Source of the DNA: Succinivibrionaceae bacterium
Lineage (GTDB): Bacteria; Pseudomonadota; Gammaproteobacteria; Enterobacterales; Succinivibrionaceae
Direction of reading: 5' to 3'
Assembly: GCA_017480795.1 (NCBI GenBank)
Contig: JAFURY010000079.1
Coordinates: 1-38,819 of the forward strand
Length of the DNA: 38,819 nt
The notes beneath the pieces are model-generated. The model was not told the DNA's origin. It saw only the letters and a program-made list of their open reading frames with translations, and did no database searches. The translations under genes and the position numbers were made by a program. Shown in pieces: positions 22,552-31,240 of the stretch. Each line of letters opens with the position of its first letter. Position 1 is the first letter of the stretch.

Positions 22552-22862
22552 TAGAATCCCTCGCATTCAAAGATGTGGTGGATGTATCCCGTCTCGCGTT
22601 CAGCGTCCACCCGATGGATCACCGCCGTGCGCGGGTCGGCGTCCAGGGTTTCAAACAGCCGCCGCGCCACCGGGTCGAATTCGTCACGGGTGAAGCGATG
22701 CACGTAGAAGCGCCAGCCTTCCTCGTGGCAGCCGTCCGCCACAAATGGCAGCCGCTGCAGCTCTTCCCAGTAGGTGTAGTCGCGGTCGGTCTCGGTGGAA
22801 AAGTAATGCCGGATGCCCGGATCAACGGACACCAGCAGCGTGCGGATATCGCCCAGCGTCAC
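22551..22862 (-). CDS. Neck protein, tail-terminator-like
   Basis: A 103-aa protein starting at GTG 22862 (TLGDIRTLLVSVDPGIRHYF). The pattern, an early D-x-x-x-L helix, W-E-x-x-x-R-L-P-F, R-F-x-V-D/H-R-F-T strand and a final GYIHHIFECEGF, resembles a phage family that I associate with tail terminators. The gene lies upstream of the gp10-like gene, not after it. GTGA overlap with the preceding gene. Confidence 0.68.
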   Translation of the reverse strand: MTLGDIRTLLVSVDPGIRHYFSTETDRDYTYWEELQRLPFVADGCHEEGWRFYVHRFTRDEFDPVARRLFETLDADPRTAVIHRVDAERETGYIHHIFECEGF

Positions 22863-23218
22863 GGCTGATACACCTCCAAAGACAGGTCACTGATGGGCTC
22901 CGCCGTCTTCTCATCCGTTCCATGAAAAGCGCGGGCGATGCGATACACCACATCGTCCGCGCTGCGGTCAGAGAAGGATGCAAGCTCGCGCAGCACCACC
23001 ACATCGTCCTGCTTGATGGCCCTGCATTGCAGGATGCGGATACGGTTGTCCGTCTTCAGCTCGCGCCGCCCCTCGGTGGGTCTGGCCGGGGCCGTCTCAA
23101 AGGACAGCTCGCCGTACCAGCCCACGGTAAGAAGCTGATAACCAGGGCGCGGCATTTCGCCAGACAGGGACATATCCTGCGGATGGAATACAGAGCAGAT
23201 GCCGCTGTCGAGGATCAT
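22859..23218 (-). CDS. Head closure / minor capsid protein
   Basis: A 119-aa protein. ATG 23218 (MILDSGICSVFHPQDMSLSG) is chosen over an upstream start because it overlaps the connector stop as ATGA. Largely beta (YQLLTVGWYGELSFE; RIRILQCRAIKQDDVVVL), as expected for head closure proteins of the gp16/Ne1 kind that follow the head-tail connector. No catalytic motif. Confidence 0.75.
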   Translation of the reverse strand: MILDSGICSVFHPQDMSLSGEMPRPGYQLLTVGWYGELSFETAPARPTEGRRELKTDNRIRILQCRAIKQDDVVVLRELASFSDRSADDVVYRIARAFHGTDEKTAEPISDLSLEVYQP

Positions 23219-23505
23219 GCGCCGCCACCTCCTGTGTGCAGGAAGCGCTCCCGCCGCAGCCGGCGCAGCCACTGGGGCATCTCGTCGGGCTGATCCCGGT
23301 TCTGGTAGCGATCCACCACATAGTCGGCCAGCAACACCACATCATCGACGGTGTCCTGCAGATCGATGCCGTTCTTCTTCAGCGTCAGCACCGCGCCGTT
23401 CAGGCGCGGCAGCAGGGCGGTCTCATCCAGGGAGGTGTCGCCCTGCAGCCTGTTCAGCCGGGTCTTCACGATGGCCAGCGCACTGGCGATGGATTCCGAA
23501 GTCAT
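23215..23505 (-). CDS. Head-tail connector (gp6-like)
   Basis: A 96-aa helical protein (MTSESIASALAIVKTRLNRL, then LLADYVVDRYQNRDQPDEMP). The length, all-helical pattern and place just after the capsid gene match the HK97 gp6/phage QLRG DNA-packaging connector family, which forms a ring below the portal. GGAGGTGACGCTCT precedes ATG 23505. Confidence 0.85.
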   Translation of the reverse strand: MTSESIASALAIVKTRLNRLQGDTSLDETALLPRLNGAVLTLKKNGIDLQDTVDDVVLLADYVVDRYQNRDQPDEMPQWLRRLRRERFLHTGGGGA

Positions 23506-23529
23506 AGAGCGTCACCTCCCTGTTCATGA

Positions 23530-25023
23530 TCAGGTGCTGCTGCCGCTGGAGGAAGCCTCCGCATTGGCGGTGTCCTCGGTAAAGGTCACCGCGCTGGCGC
23601 TCACGGTCGCGCCGGCGATACCAAAGGCCACAAAGCCCTCGGCGATGGCGGGCTTGCCGTCGTACCGGGCGGTACCCTTGTAGACGGTCTTGTCCTCGAT
23701 GAACTTGTAATGCTCGCTCATGGCGATCTGGATGCCGGCACGCTCCACCAGCAGGTACAGCTCGCCGTAGCCCGCGATGATCACGTTGTCGGGAATGAAA
23801 TCCAGCTCCACGATGTCGCCGCCAAGCACAGGCATGGTGTCGCCCATGCCGGAAACGATCGCGCCGGCCGCGTTGAAGGTCAGCGCCTCGGCGGTGAGCT
23901 TGTTGTGGGTCTTCTCATTCATGGCCCAGAACTTGCCGCCCGCGCCATACTTCTTCTTGGCGTTCCCGAAAACATCCAGGATGTTCTGGAACAGCTTGAT
24001 GCCGGTGGAGTTGGCCGCGGTGATACTCTTGATGTTGCTGGTGTGCAGATCAGCCCAGGCGCGGGCAGTGGTGGGATAGCCGGTGGGCTTGGCGGTCTGC
24101 GCCAGGCGGGTCACGATGCCCAGGGGCATCTTGGTGCCGGTGCCGTACAGGATCGCCTTGTCCAGGGCGATGGCAATAGCGCGGGCCAGGGCAAAGAGGA
24201 TCTGGGACACCAGATTGATGTCGTTATCCTCCAGCAGCGCGTTGCACACGGGGATGTAGCCGCCCACCTTGTAGCCATCTACCTCAACATCATTGAAGCC
24301 CAGGGACAGCTCGTTCAGAGTGGCGCACATTTCCGTCCAGACAGCCTCCGGGATGGTACCCATGATGTTCTCGCGGGCGGTGCCGGTGAGGGACTGCAGA
24401 TTCACATAGCGCAGCAGCTGCGCGTTCTGTTCCACCTGTTCCTTCAGCAGGGGAAGGATCACTTCAGGGATTAGCAGCTCGCCGCCGCTGACGGTGCGCT
24501 TTTCCTTGCCCAGCTGACGCACACGCTGCGCGAACTGCTTCACGTCGTCACGGGCAAACAGGGCCGCCCGCTGCTGGGCGGTGCCGAACATAGTCCGAAT
24601 GTTCATAGTCCTTTTTACCTTCCTTTCGCTGCGGCCTTCTTCGGCCGCGTCTTCGTCAGGGTCGGACGCGGGCTCCTCCGCGGGTTTGTCCTCGCCCTCC
24701 ACCTTCTTGTTGATCTCCTCCAGCTCGTCGTTCAGGTCGGCGATCTCCTTCTGGAGATCCGCCACGGCCTGGTTGGCTTCAGCCTGGTCGGCCTCCACCT
24801 GGGCCACCTCGGCCTCGAACTCGGCAACAGCCGCGTCCACTTCGGCCTTGACGGCTTCCTCGGTCTCCTCGGTGATTTCCTTCACCGCATCCTCCAGCTC
24901 GGCCTCCCGCGTCTTCATGGCGGTGCGCTTCTGATCCAGCTCGTCCTTCTTGGACTGCAGCTGGGCCAGCTCCGCCCGCTTGGCGTTCAGCTTACGGCTG
25001 AGAATCAGCTGCCTCAGTGCCAT
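23530..25023 (-). CDS. Major capsid protein (HK97 fold) with N-terminal scaffolding domain
   Basis: A 497-aa capsid precursor. Residues 1-140 are a highly charged coiled coil (delta domain) that acts as built-in scaffold and is removed by the protease encoded just before. Mature HK97 fold follows from roughly residue 165 (GGELLIPEVILPLLKEQVEQ), with the E-loop/P-domain and a RAIAIALDKAILYGTGTKMP segment typical of the family. The C-terminus is Ser/Thr-rich. It overlaps the protease gene by 10 bp. Confidence 0.95.
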   Translation of the reverse strand: MALRQLILSRKLNAKRAELAQLQSKKDELDQKRTAMKTREAELEDAVKEITEETEEAVKAEVDAAVAEFEAEVAQVEADQAEANQAVADLQKEIADLNDELEEINKKVEGEDKPAEEPASDPDEDAAEEGRSERKVKRTMNIRTMFGTAQQRAALFARDDVKQFAQRVRQLGKEKRTVSGGELLIPEVILPLLKEQVEQNAQLLRYVNLQSLTGTARENIMGTIPEAVWTEMCATLNELSLGFNDVEVDGYKVGGYIPVCNALLEDNDINLVSQILFALARAIAIALDKAILYGTGTKMPLGIVTRLAQTAKPTGYPTTARAWADLHTSNIKSITAANSTGIKLFQNILDVFGNAKKKYGAGGKFWAMNEKTHNKLTAEALTFNAAGAIVSGMGDTMPVLGGDIVELDFIPDNVIIAGYGELYLLVERAGIQIAMSEHYKFIEDKTVYKGTARYDGKPAIAEGFVAFGIAGATVSASAVTFTEDTANAEASSSGSST

Positions 25024-25595
25024 GCGTTCCTCATCCTTTCCAGTTGTTTATTTTTCCAGGCTTCGGTCTGGCGCTTGCGAATCTCCGCATAGTCCCGCCG
25101 CCTCGCCTGCAGCTCGGTGTCCCGATAGGCGGGGAAGGTGCAAAGGCTCACCTCGTAGAGCTTGACCTTTTTCACCGTCCAATGGACGGAGCCGTCCTCG
25201 CGGTACTCGGTGTCCTCCTCCAGGATATCGAAGCCAAAGGAAGCCTGGGTCACATCGCCGCGCTTGTTGCGGGCGTAGGCGTTCATGGCGTCGGTGTCCT
25301 CCGGGTTAATGATCACGCTGCCCCAAAGGCCGTGATCGTCCACCCGCAGCTCCGCTGTACGCGCCGCCGTCCTGCCCAGCACCAGTCGGGTGTCGTGATC
25401 TACCAGCACGCGCACATCGTCGCCCAGGGCTTCGTCGAATGCGTGCGGGTCGATGCTCTCGGTCGCGCCGGGCCACATCTCATAGGTGCCGCCGAATACG
25501 GCGAAGTAGCCCTCGATGCGCCGCTCGCCGTCCTCCTCACGGGTTTGGAAAGCGGCCTCATGCGTCCGGGTCTGGCGTTCCATCGTCCTCTTCAT
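25014..25595 (-). CDS. Prohead protease (HK97, S78 family)
   Basis: A 193-aa protease. Visible family motifs: IEGYFAVFGG near the start, V-L-V-D-H-D (His67, counted from ATG 25595) and V-T-Q-A-S-F-G-F (Ser119), the catalytic pair, then KLYEVSLCTFPAY. It removes the scaffold domain of the capsid protein and then itself. ATG 25595 has GGAGGAGG eight bases before it; GTG 25604 is less likely. It overlaps both portal and capsid genes. Confidence 0.94.
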   Translation of the reverse strand: MKRTMERQTRTHEAAFQTREEDGERRIEGYFAVFGGTYEMWPGATESIDPHAFDEALGDDVRVLVDHDTRLVLGRTAARTAELRVDDHGLWGSVIINPEDTDAMNAYARNKRGDVTQASFGFDILEEDTEYREDGSVHWTVKKVKLYEVSLCTFPAYRDTELQARRRDYAEIRKRQTEAWKNKQLERMRNAWH

Positions 25596-26802
25596 TTCCG
25601 TCACCTCCTCCCTTCAGCTTCTCCTGGTCGCCCAGGCGGGAAGCCGGGATATAATTCTCCAGGGCCAGCAGCTCGTCCATCTCCGCATCAGGCGGCAGGC
25701 CCAGCCAATCGCGCAGCTCATTCCTGCGCATGGCCATGTGGTCGATCATCTGCGTGCCCACGTTCACCAGGTCGGTGAGCGAATAGTTATACAGGCTGCG
25801 CGGATTGAAGCTGAGATACAGATCGGGGCTGTACAGCAGCCCGCGGGTCATGGTCTGCTCGATCACACGCGCCACCGCCATCAGGCGGGTTGTGACAAAG
25901 TGCTGGTACTCGTCCAGCTTGAAGTCGCCGATGCCAACCAGGAAGGGCGGGATCCCGAAGATCGCCGCAATGGCCCGCTTGTCCAGCTCCAGGCTGGTCT
26001 TGATGGCCAGATCGTTCATGGTCAGCGGCTTCACCTGCACCACATCGAAAGCCTCGGCAGGGATGAACCACGGCCGGCCGTTTTCGCTGGCGTCGATGAA
26101 CTGAGCGCCCAGCTTGGCGCGGCCCTCCGCGCTTTTGAATTCTTCGGTCAGGCCGTCCACCTTCACGATGATGCTGGGCGATGGGCTCTCCTGCAGGGCC
26201 TGGCGCGTGGCGTTTGCCTGGCGCAGGGACTTCACAATGTCGCGCAGGCTGATCTTGTAGCCCTGGCCCCTCCACGGTTCATTCGGGTCTGGGTTCAGGA
26301 TAAAGTGCAGCACCTCATCCGGCATAAACCGCCGCCCGCGATAGCCGATCTGGTAGCCGTCCGCGCCGTCTGAAAGCAGCGATACCTCCGAGGGCTTAAA
26401 TGGCAGCAGCTCGGACAGGTAGCCCTCCCGATAGGTGGGATAGGTGACCTGGTTCCCGTTTTCCATCAGGCCGCGCACCACCGTCTGGAAGAAGGTCATG
26501 TGCGTCATGTAGCGATTCGGTTCGATATCCAGCAGCCGGGACAGCTCGTTCTTCTCCCGCACATCGCCCTTCTCGGTGTTCCGCATGAGCCGCAGCGTCA
26601 TGCTGGCGATCAGATCGGCGTACACGCCGATGCAGATCTGCACCTCCGGGCATTGCATGATGGGCTTGTACCCATCCCCGCACAGGATCTTCCAGGTTTC
26701 CGGGTCGGTCAGCGTGAACACCGCGCCGCCGGCGGCCTCGGTGCGCTTTGCCTGGACGGGGGCGTCCCTCCCGTAACGGGTGCGCTTTTTGCTCTTTCCC
26801 AT
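25558..26802 (-). CDS. Portal protein (HK97 type)
   Basis: A 414-aa protein. Typical motifs are present: CIGVYADLIASMTLRL in the clip/stem start, PYREGYLSELLPFKPSEV-type segment, NEPWRGQGYKISLRDIVKSL, and RAIAAIFGIPPFLVG, a hallmark of HK97 portals. It forms the 12-subunit DNA entry ring that docks terminase. ATG 26802 follows GAGGTGA; a TTG six bases earlier is weaker. The last 46 bp overlap the protease frame. Confidence 0.95.
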   Translation of the reverse strand: MGKSKKRTRYGRDAPVQAKRTEAAGGAVFTLTDPETWKILCGDGYKPIMQCPEVQICIGVYADLIASMTLRLMRNTEKGDVREKNELSRLLDIEPNRYMTHMTFFQTVVRGLMENGNQVTYPTYREGYLSELLPFKPSEVSLLSDGADGYQIGYRGRRFMPDEVLHFILNPDPNEPWRGQGYKISLRDIVKSLRQANATRQALQESPSPSIIVKVDGLTEEFKSAEGRAKLGAQFIDASENGRPWFIPAEAFDVVQVKPLTMNDLAIKTSLELDKRAIAAIFGIPPFLVGIGDFKLDEYQHFVTTRLMAVARVIEQTMTRGLLYSPDLYLSFNPRSLYNYSLTDLVNVGTQMIDHMAMRRNELRDWLGLPPDAEMDELLALENYIPASRLGDQEKLKGGGDGNEEDDGTPDPDA

Positions 26803-26813
26803 ATTCAATCACC

Positions 26814-28595
26814 TCACAGCCAATCAGACGCACGCTGCGACCGCTCCAGGTCTTCCAGCATACGCACGGTTGCAAACACATCCGCATCGAAGATGTCGAT
26901 GCGCCGGTTGTCCTCGATCTTCTCGTATTGGATCATGTCGTCGGTCTTTTCAACGGCGTGAACGTTCTGCACGCAGTATTCGTAGGCATCGGATCCAAAG
27001 TAATAAAAAAGCCCGTTCAGGGCCTTCTGCTCAATTCTCCGAAAGCCCTCGGACTTCTTGTAATGGTACTGGGGCTGATCCACCACCGTGAAGCCCGCCG
27101 CCTTCATGCCGATGAAATACTCCCGGCAGAATTTACGGTCGTGGCCCACCTGGCGGATCTTGAAGCCCTGCTGCCTTCGCGCCACAAACCACTTCACCAC
27201 ATCGGCGTGGTTGTTGGTGGGCGCGTTGCACATATCCAGCCATCCGTCCTGCTGCCATCCAAACAGAGGGATGTTGTCCTGGTCGGCCTTGATGTGCGCG
27301 GCCACGATGGGGAACCAGGCGTGTGGCAGGCAGATGTCCACATCCTTATAGCACCCATGCAGCACCGCCGCCGTCAGGTCGTGGAGCTTGGACAGGTCAG
27401 CGCCGCCGTACCACTTGACCGGCAGCTTCAGCACGTGCGCGATCTTCTCCTCCAAAGTCCACTCAGGGTCGATGCCCAGCAGCTCGCCCGCCTTGGCATT
27501 GCTCCACCTAAAGGTGGACACTTGGAAGTAGGCGCGGGTCTGGGCGGTGAAGATATTTAGGGACTTCGCAAGGAAGTCTTTCTTTTGCTGCGGATCATCG
27601 GCGGCCTGCTGGGCGTCGTTCATAATATCCGCGGGCCGGATCGTCACGCCATAGGAAGGGTTGGCCTTCTGGTGCTGGATCGGGTCGAGGATATCCACGC
27701 CGCCCTTCTCGTCCTCGTCCGCGCAGCAGATGAAGGTGAACAGGTTCTCGTTCTGGTACTTCCCGCGCAGCACGCGCCGGCAGTAGGTCAGGCGCTGGGC
27801 GCAGAAGGAAGTGCCATCGTCGCCGGCGGTGGTGATGGCGATCACCAGCTTGTTGGTGTACGCCTTGGTGGCTTCCTTCAGGATGTTGTACTGCTTGGGG
27901 CTACGGTAGGCGTGGACTTCGTCAGCGATGACGATGTTGCAGTTGAAGCTGTCCTGGCCGTCCGGGTTGCTGGCCAGAGCGTTCAGAGATACAGAGCCGC
28001 CGCCCAGGTTGGGGTGGCTGATCTGATGCTCGATGTTGTTGTCGTGGATCTCCCAGCCATCGGCCAGCGCCGCCTTCTTGTCCGGGTACTGCACGTGCTC
28101 CAAGTTGTAGTCCCAGTTTTCAAAGGTCTCCATTGCCTGCTTCAGCGCAGCGCCGACCACGTACACAACAGAGCCGGAAAGCCGCTGGAGGATGGCCAGC
28201 GCCCAGGCAAGGGCAGACACAAAGATCGTCTTGCCGTTCTTCCTGGGGATAAAGATGAACGATTCCTTTACCACGCGCTCCTGCGTGCCGGCGTAGAAGA
28301 AAACCAACATCCCATAGCAGCAATATTTCTGCCAGGGCTCCAAAAGAAATGGGGCATTCCGCAGGGGCGTGCCATCCAGGCGCTCGCCCTGGCGATGCCG
28401 GAAAGAACTCTGAATGATGCCGATCACGAAATCGGCGTCCCGCGTGCGGATGTCGAAGCGCTCGTCCTTCAGCATTTCAAGGAAGCGTCTGCATCCGAGG
28501 ATGCGGTCTTCCCCGGCGATGATGGATCCGTCCACTACGCCCTGCGCGTATTCCAGCACCTCGGACAGATACTTCCCCTTAACCTCCCGCGCCAT
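26814..28595 (-). CDS. terL: Terminase large subunit
   Basis: A 593-aa ATP-driven packaging motor with nuclease. Walker A is PRKNGKT (117-123), Walker B with catalytic Glu is IVIADE (221-226), motif III/coupling is around VIAITTAGDD. The C-terminal RNase-H-like nuclease has acidic residues in GGADLSKLHDLTA and later HNQ-type segments. It is of the Terminase_1/YmfN group, common in HK97-like phages that use cos ends. The start overlaps the small terminase end by 17 bp. Confidence 0.96.
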   Translation of the reverse strand: MAREVKGKYLSEVLEYAQGVVDGSIIAGEDRILGCRRFLEMLKDERFDIRTRDADFVIGIIQSSFRHRQGERLDGTPLRNAPFLLEPWQKYCCYGMLVFFYAGTQERVVKESFIFIPRKNGKTIFVSALAWALAILQRLSGSVVYVVGAALKQAMETFENWDYNLEHVQYPDKKAALADGWEIHDNNIEHQISHPNLGGGSVSLNALASNPDGQDSFNCNIVIADEVHAYRSPKQYNILKEATKAYTNKLVIAITTAGDDGTSFCAQRLTYCRRVLRGKYQNENLFTFICCADEDEKGGVDILDPIQHQKANPSYGVTIRPADIMNDAQQAADDPQQKKDFLAKSLNIFTAQTRAYFQVSTFRWSNAKAGELLGIDPEWTLEEKIAHVLKLPVKWYGGADLSKLHDLTAAVLHGCYKDVDICLPHAWFPIVAAHIKADQDNIPLFGWQQDGWLDMCNAPTNNHADVVKWFVARRQQGFKIRQVGHDRKFCREYFIGMKAAGFTVVDQPQYHYKKSEGFRRIEQKALNGLFYYFGSDAYEYCVQNVHAVEKTDDMIQYEKIEDNRRIDIFDADVFATVRMLEDLERSQRASDWL

Positions 28596-30288
28596 CCAGC
28601 GCCTGCGTCAGCGCCGCCGCAAAGCCGCTGGCCTTGTTGGGCGATCTGAGCGCCTGCTCGTTCATTTTCTTCAGCGCCGATGGTGTCAGGCCCAGCTCGC
28701 GCTCATGGGAAAGCAGCTGGGAGTACACCTCGTCGCGTGCCGTCAAAAACGGGTTCTTCGTTGGGTTGGTAGCCCCGGCCTTATTGGTGTGCATGATGAC
28801 CGGGTTCCCGCCGGATTCCGAATACTGCACCTCCAGCTTATCGCGCTGGCAGTACAGCATGGCCAACCGTTCAATGGTGGGGAGGAACTCGTCCCTATAG
28901 GTGCCGATGGCCTGCATACGCTTGACGATCTCGTTCTTATACTGACGCTCAGTCTTTACGCCCAACGTACTGCACCCCCCCCCCGCAAAATTTCGGTATC
29001 TCTCCACAATCACATCGCAGTAGCGGGGATCCAGCTCCATACAGCAGCACCGGCGGCCCAGCTGCTCCGCAGCCATGAGGGTGGAGCCGGAACCGGCGAA
29101 AAGGTCGGCGACCATCTCGCCTCTCTCGGACGAGTTAATGATCGCCTTACCGCAAAGCCCGATGGGCTTCATGGTCGGATGGTCACCATTCCTGGTGGGC
29201 TTGTCAAACAGCCACACGCTGCCGTCCTCCGACCGGCCGGTGACCTTGTACTCCGGCACGTTCACCCGGATACAGGAATAGCCCGCGGTGAATTGCAGGG
29301 TGTAGCTGCCGTCCTTTTCCTTCTCCACGGTCAGCGCGTCGCCAGGGCGCACGGCCGTGGTCTGCTTTCTGCCGCCATACCAGCGGTGGGACGCTCCCGG
29401 CTTCCAGCCGTACAAAATCGGCTCATGCTGCCATTGGTAGTCCTGCCTCCCAAGGACGAGCGAGTTCTTCACCCAAACCAGGCATTGCTTCATGAGGAAA
29501 CCGGCATCGCACATGGCCCTGCGGAAGTTCAGACCTTCGCTGTCCGCATGGCAGATGTAGATCCCGCCGCCCGGTTTGAGATTCTCAAACGTGACGGTGA
29601 ATGCCTGGAGCAGGAATTGATAGAACTTGTCGCCGGCCATCTTGTCGTTCAGGATGCTCTGGCCGTCACTACCGTGGTAGTCCACGTTATAGGGAGGATC
29701 GGTGAATACCATGTCCGCCCGCTTGCCATCAAAGAGGATCTCCGCATCCTTCCGGCTGGTGGCGTCGCCGCACATCAACCGATGCTCGCCCAGGATGATC
29801 ACGTCGCCGGGCTTGGTGCGCGGCTGCTCATGCGCGGCCAGCGCAGCGCCCACATCGAAGTCGTCCTCCTGGATCGGCGCAGATCCGTCGTCATAGAGGG
29901 CTCGCAGATCTTTCGGGTCAAAGCCCGCCAACTTCACAGCCTCCGGGCTCAATTCCTGTAGCACGGCCCGCAGCTTGCCCTCGTCGAATCTACCGGTGAT
30001 TTTATTCAGGGCCAGGTTTGCCTGAATTTCCTTCTCCTCGGACAGATGCACCACAAAGACCGGCACCTCGGCCCAGCCCAGGTCAATGCAAACTTGCAGC
30101 CGCTGATGTCCGCCCACCAGGCGACCTGTGGTCTCGTTCCAAACGAGTGGATCGATCACGCCCAGGTCAGAAACGGACTCGCGCAGCTTCTCGTATTCAG
30201 GGTCGCCTGGTCGCAGCGCAACACGCGGATTATAGTCCGCAGGCCGCACCGCCTCCACTGGCATGACCCGCAGCTCGTACTCCGCCAA
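28579..30288 (-). CDS. Fusion: ParB-like domain, DNA methyltransferase, P27-like small terminase
   Basis: A 569-aa frame joining three parts. Residues 1-110: ParB/sulfiredoxin-like domain (DYNPR, then GRLVGGHQRLQV). Residues 155-435: DNA N-methyltransferase with DPPY (197-200) before FAGSG (397-401), the order of beta-class enzymes. Residues 443-569: P27-family small terminase (KTERQYKNEIVKRMQAIGTY and a helical end), which recognises packaging sites. The parts meet at a G10 tract (28975-28984) encoding Gly-Gly-Gly. A TTG at 28965, nine bases after the tract, could start a separate small terminase. The methylase may protect phage DNA. The start is TTG 30288 with AAGGGG upstream; ATG 30264 is an alternative. 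Confidence 0.88.
   Translation of the reverse strand: MAEYELRVMPVEAVRPADYNPRVALRPGDPEYEKLRESVSDLGVIDPLVWNETTGRLVGGHQRLQVCIDLGWAEVPVFVVHLSEEKEIQANLALNKITGRFDEGKLRAVLQELSPEAVKLAGFDPKDLRALYDDGSAPIQEDDFDVGAALAAHEQPRTKPGDVIILGEHRLMCGDATSRKDAEILFDGKRADMVFTDPPYNVDYHGSDGQSILNDKMAGDKFYQFLLQAFTVTFENLKPGGGIYICHADSEGLNFRRAMCDAGFLMKQCLVWVKNSLVLGRQDYQWQHEPILYGWKPGASHRWYGGRKQTTAVRPGDALTVEKEKDGSYTLQFTAGYSCIRVNVPEYKVTGRSEDGSVWLFDKPTRNGDHPTMKPIGLCGKAIINSSERGEMVADLFAGSGSTLMAAEQLGRRCCCMELDPRYCDVIVERYRNFAGGGCSTLGVKTERQYKNEIVKRMQAIGTYRDEFLPTIERLAMLYCQRDKLEVQYSESGGNPVIMHTNKAGATNPTKNPFLTARDEVYSQLLSHERELGLTPSALKKMNEQALRSPNKASGFAAALTQALDGAGG
28975..28984 (-). other. G10 homopolymer at the methyltransferase/terminase junction
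   Basis: Ten consecutive G on the coding strand. With ten, methyltransferase and small terminase are one frame; with nine or eleven, the methyltransferase ends within about 7-10 codons. The tract can also serve as a G-rich ribosome binding site for TTG 28965. It may be phase-variable or a sequencing length error. Confidence 0.7.
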
Positions 30289-30394
30289 GCGTAAAATCCC
30301 CTTTCATCTGAAAATCGCCGCGGAGAGGGAAAGACCTCCCCCACCGGTCAGCCACCCCCACAGGGCTGCCGCCGCGACAGGGGGGGATCAATTT
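30289..30394. other. Gap between HNH and packaging genes, possible cos region
   Basis: About 106 bp without a gene, rich in C-runs and G-runs (GACCTCCCCCACC; GACAGGGGGGGATC). In HNH-containing cos phages the cohesive-end site lies near the HNH and small-terminase genes, so this is the first place to look. No cos core could be recognised by eye. Confidence 0.3.
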
Positions 30395-30643
30395 TCAATC
30401 CTCGCCGCCGCGCCGTCCTCCCTTTTCGGGATGGTATTTGTTGTGGCAAGCAGCGCACAGCGCCCTGCCATTGGTCACATCGTACCGCAGCTCCGGGTAT
30501 GCGTCCGCGTGCTTGATATGGTGCGCTACCGTCGCCGGCGTCCGCCTTCCATACCTCGCGCACTCCTCGCACAGATAACCGGCTCTGCGCAGCACGCGCT
30601 CCCGCCACACAAGGTGCCGTTTGCGGTGATACTCGTCGCTCAT
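30395..30643 (-). CDS. HNH endonuclease (packaging-associated)
   Basis: An 82-aa HNH nuclease: CEEC zinc pair (about 25-28), T-V-A-H-H-I-K-H (catalytic His-His), Asn in DVTNGRALC, CAACHNKYHPEK with the final His. Proteins of this size just upstream of small terminase take part in cos cleavage with the terminase in HK97-like phages. TTAGGAGG precedes ATG 30643. It starts the packaging/structural operon. Confidence 0.93.
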   Translation of the reverse strand: MSDEYHRKRHLVWRERVLRRAGYLCEECARYGRRTPATVAHHIKHADAYPELRYDVTNGRALCAACHNKYHPEKGGRRGGED

Positions 30644-30757
30644 GTTCGCCTCCTAAAGAAAACCTTGCGGCCTTCCCACCTCTTAGACGCAGTTGTTTGC
30701 ACGCCCGCGCAGGCCGCGCCCGCGCCGCGCCGGAGGCAGTACGCAGCGCGCCCACAT

Positions 30758-30792
30758 AAAAGTGGAATCTGACCCTGGCCGCCAGATTCCAC
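30758..30792 (-). terminator. Intrinsic terminator between replication and packaging genes
   Basis: On the minus strand GTGGAATCTG and CAGATTCCAC form a 10-bp perfect stem with an 11-base loop, then TTTTATG. It lies about 40 bp after the late-regulator-like gene and ends the replication transcript, so the packaging operon should have its own promoter in 30644-30757. No clear -35/-10 pair is visible there. Confidence 0.78.
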
Positions 30793-30829
30793 GTTACAAG
30801 AATATCACAGATTCACTGCCCCAAGAGTA

Positions 30830-31240
30830 TCAAATTTCATGCTTGCACCCATCCAGCGCCAGGTAGAACGACCGCCGCGCAACAAAGAATGCGTTGCGAT
30901 TACTGCTCGGCAGCACGGCCGGATCGATGAAGGCCAAGCTCTTGCCCATGCAGCAGTTCTGGATCAGCGCCGCGTACCAGCGCCCACCGTCCACCATCCG
31001 CGCCACGCTTTCCACCTGCTCGATCTTCCGCAGCAGATGCTCCCGGCGTTCCGCAGCCTTGACCACAGGATTACCCACGCCACTGCCGTGCGGCATGGCG
31101 CTGTACTGCTGTGCACCCACGCCCAGCAGACTCTGGGCCTCGGCCTTCCACAGAGGATACTGCAGACAATACGCCCGCAGCTCGTTATACCTGGCCTTCG
31201 GTATGCCGTATTTTGCGTAATGCGGTGGATAGTTTCTCAT
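30830..31240 (-). CDS. Late transcription regulator-like protein (ArpU/RinA type)
   Basis: A 136-aa protein. The C-terminal part (RWYAALIQNCCMGKSLAFID, then LPSSNRNAFFVARRSFYLAL) resembles small phage proteins in the place where ArpU, RinA or LtrF-type activators sit, at the end of the early region just before the packaging genes. Basic and helical, with a likely HTH in the C-terminal half. ATG 31240 overlaps the VRR-NUC stop. Function by position and pattern, so moderate certainty. Confidence 0.6.
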   Translation of the reverse strand: MRNYPPHYAKYGIPKARYNELRAYCLQYPLWKAEAQSLLGVGAQQYSAMPHGSGVGNPVVKAAERREHLLRKIEQVESVARMVDGGRWYAALIQNCCMGKSLAFIDPAVLPSSNRNAFFVARRSFYLALDGCKHEI

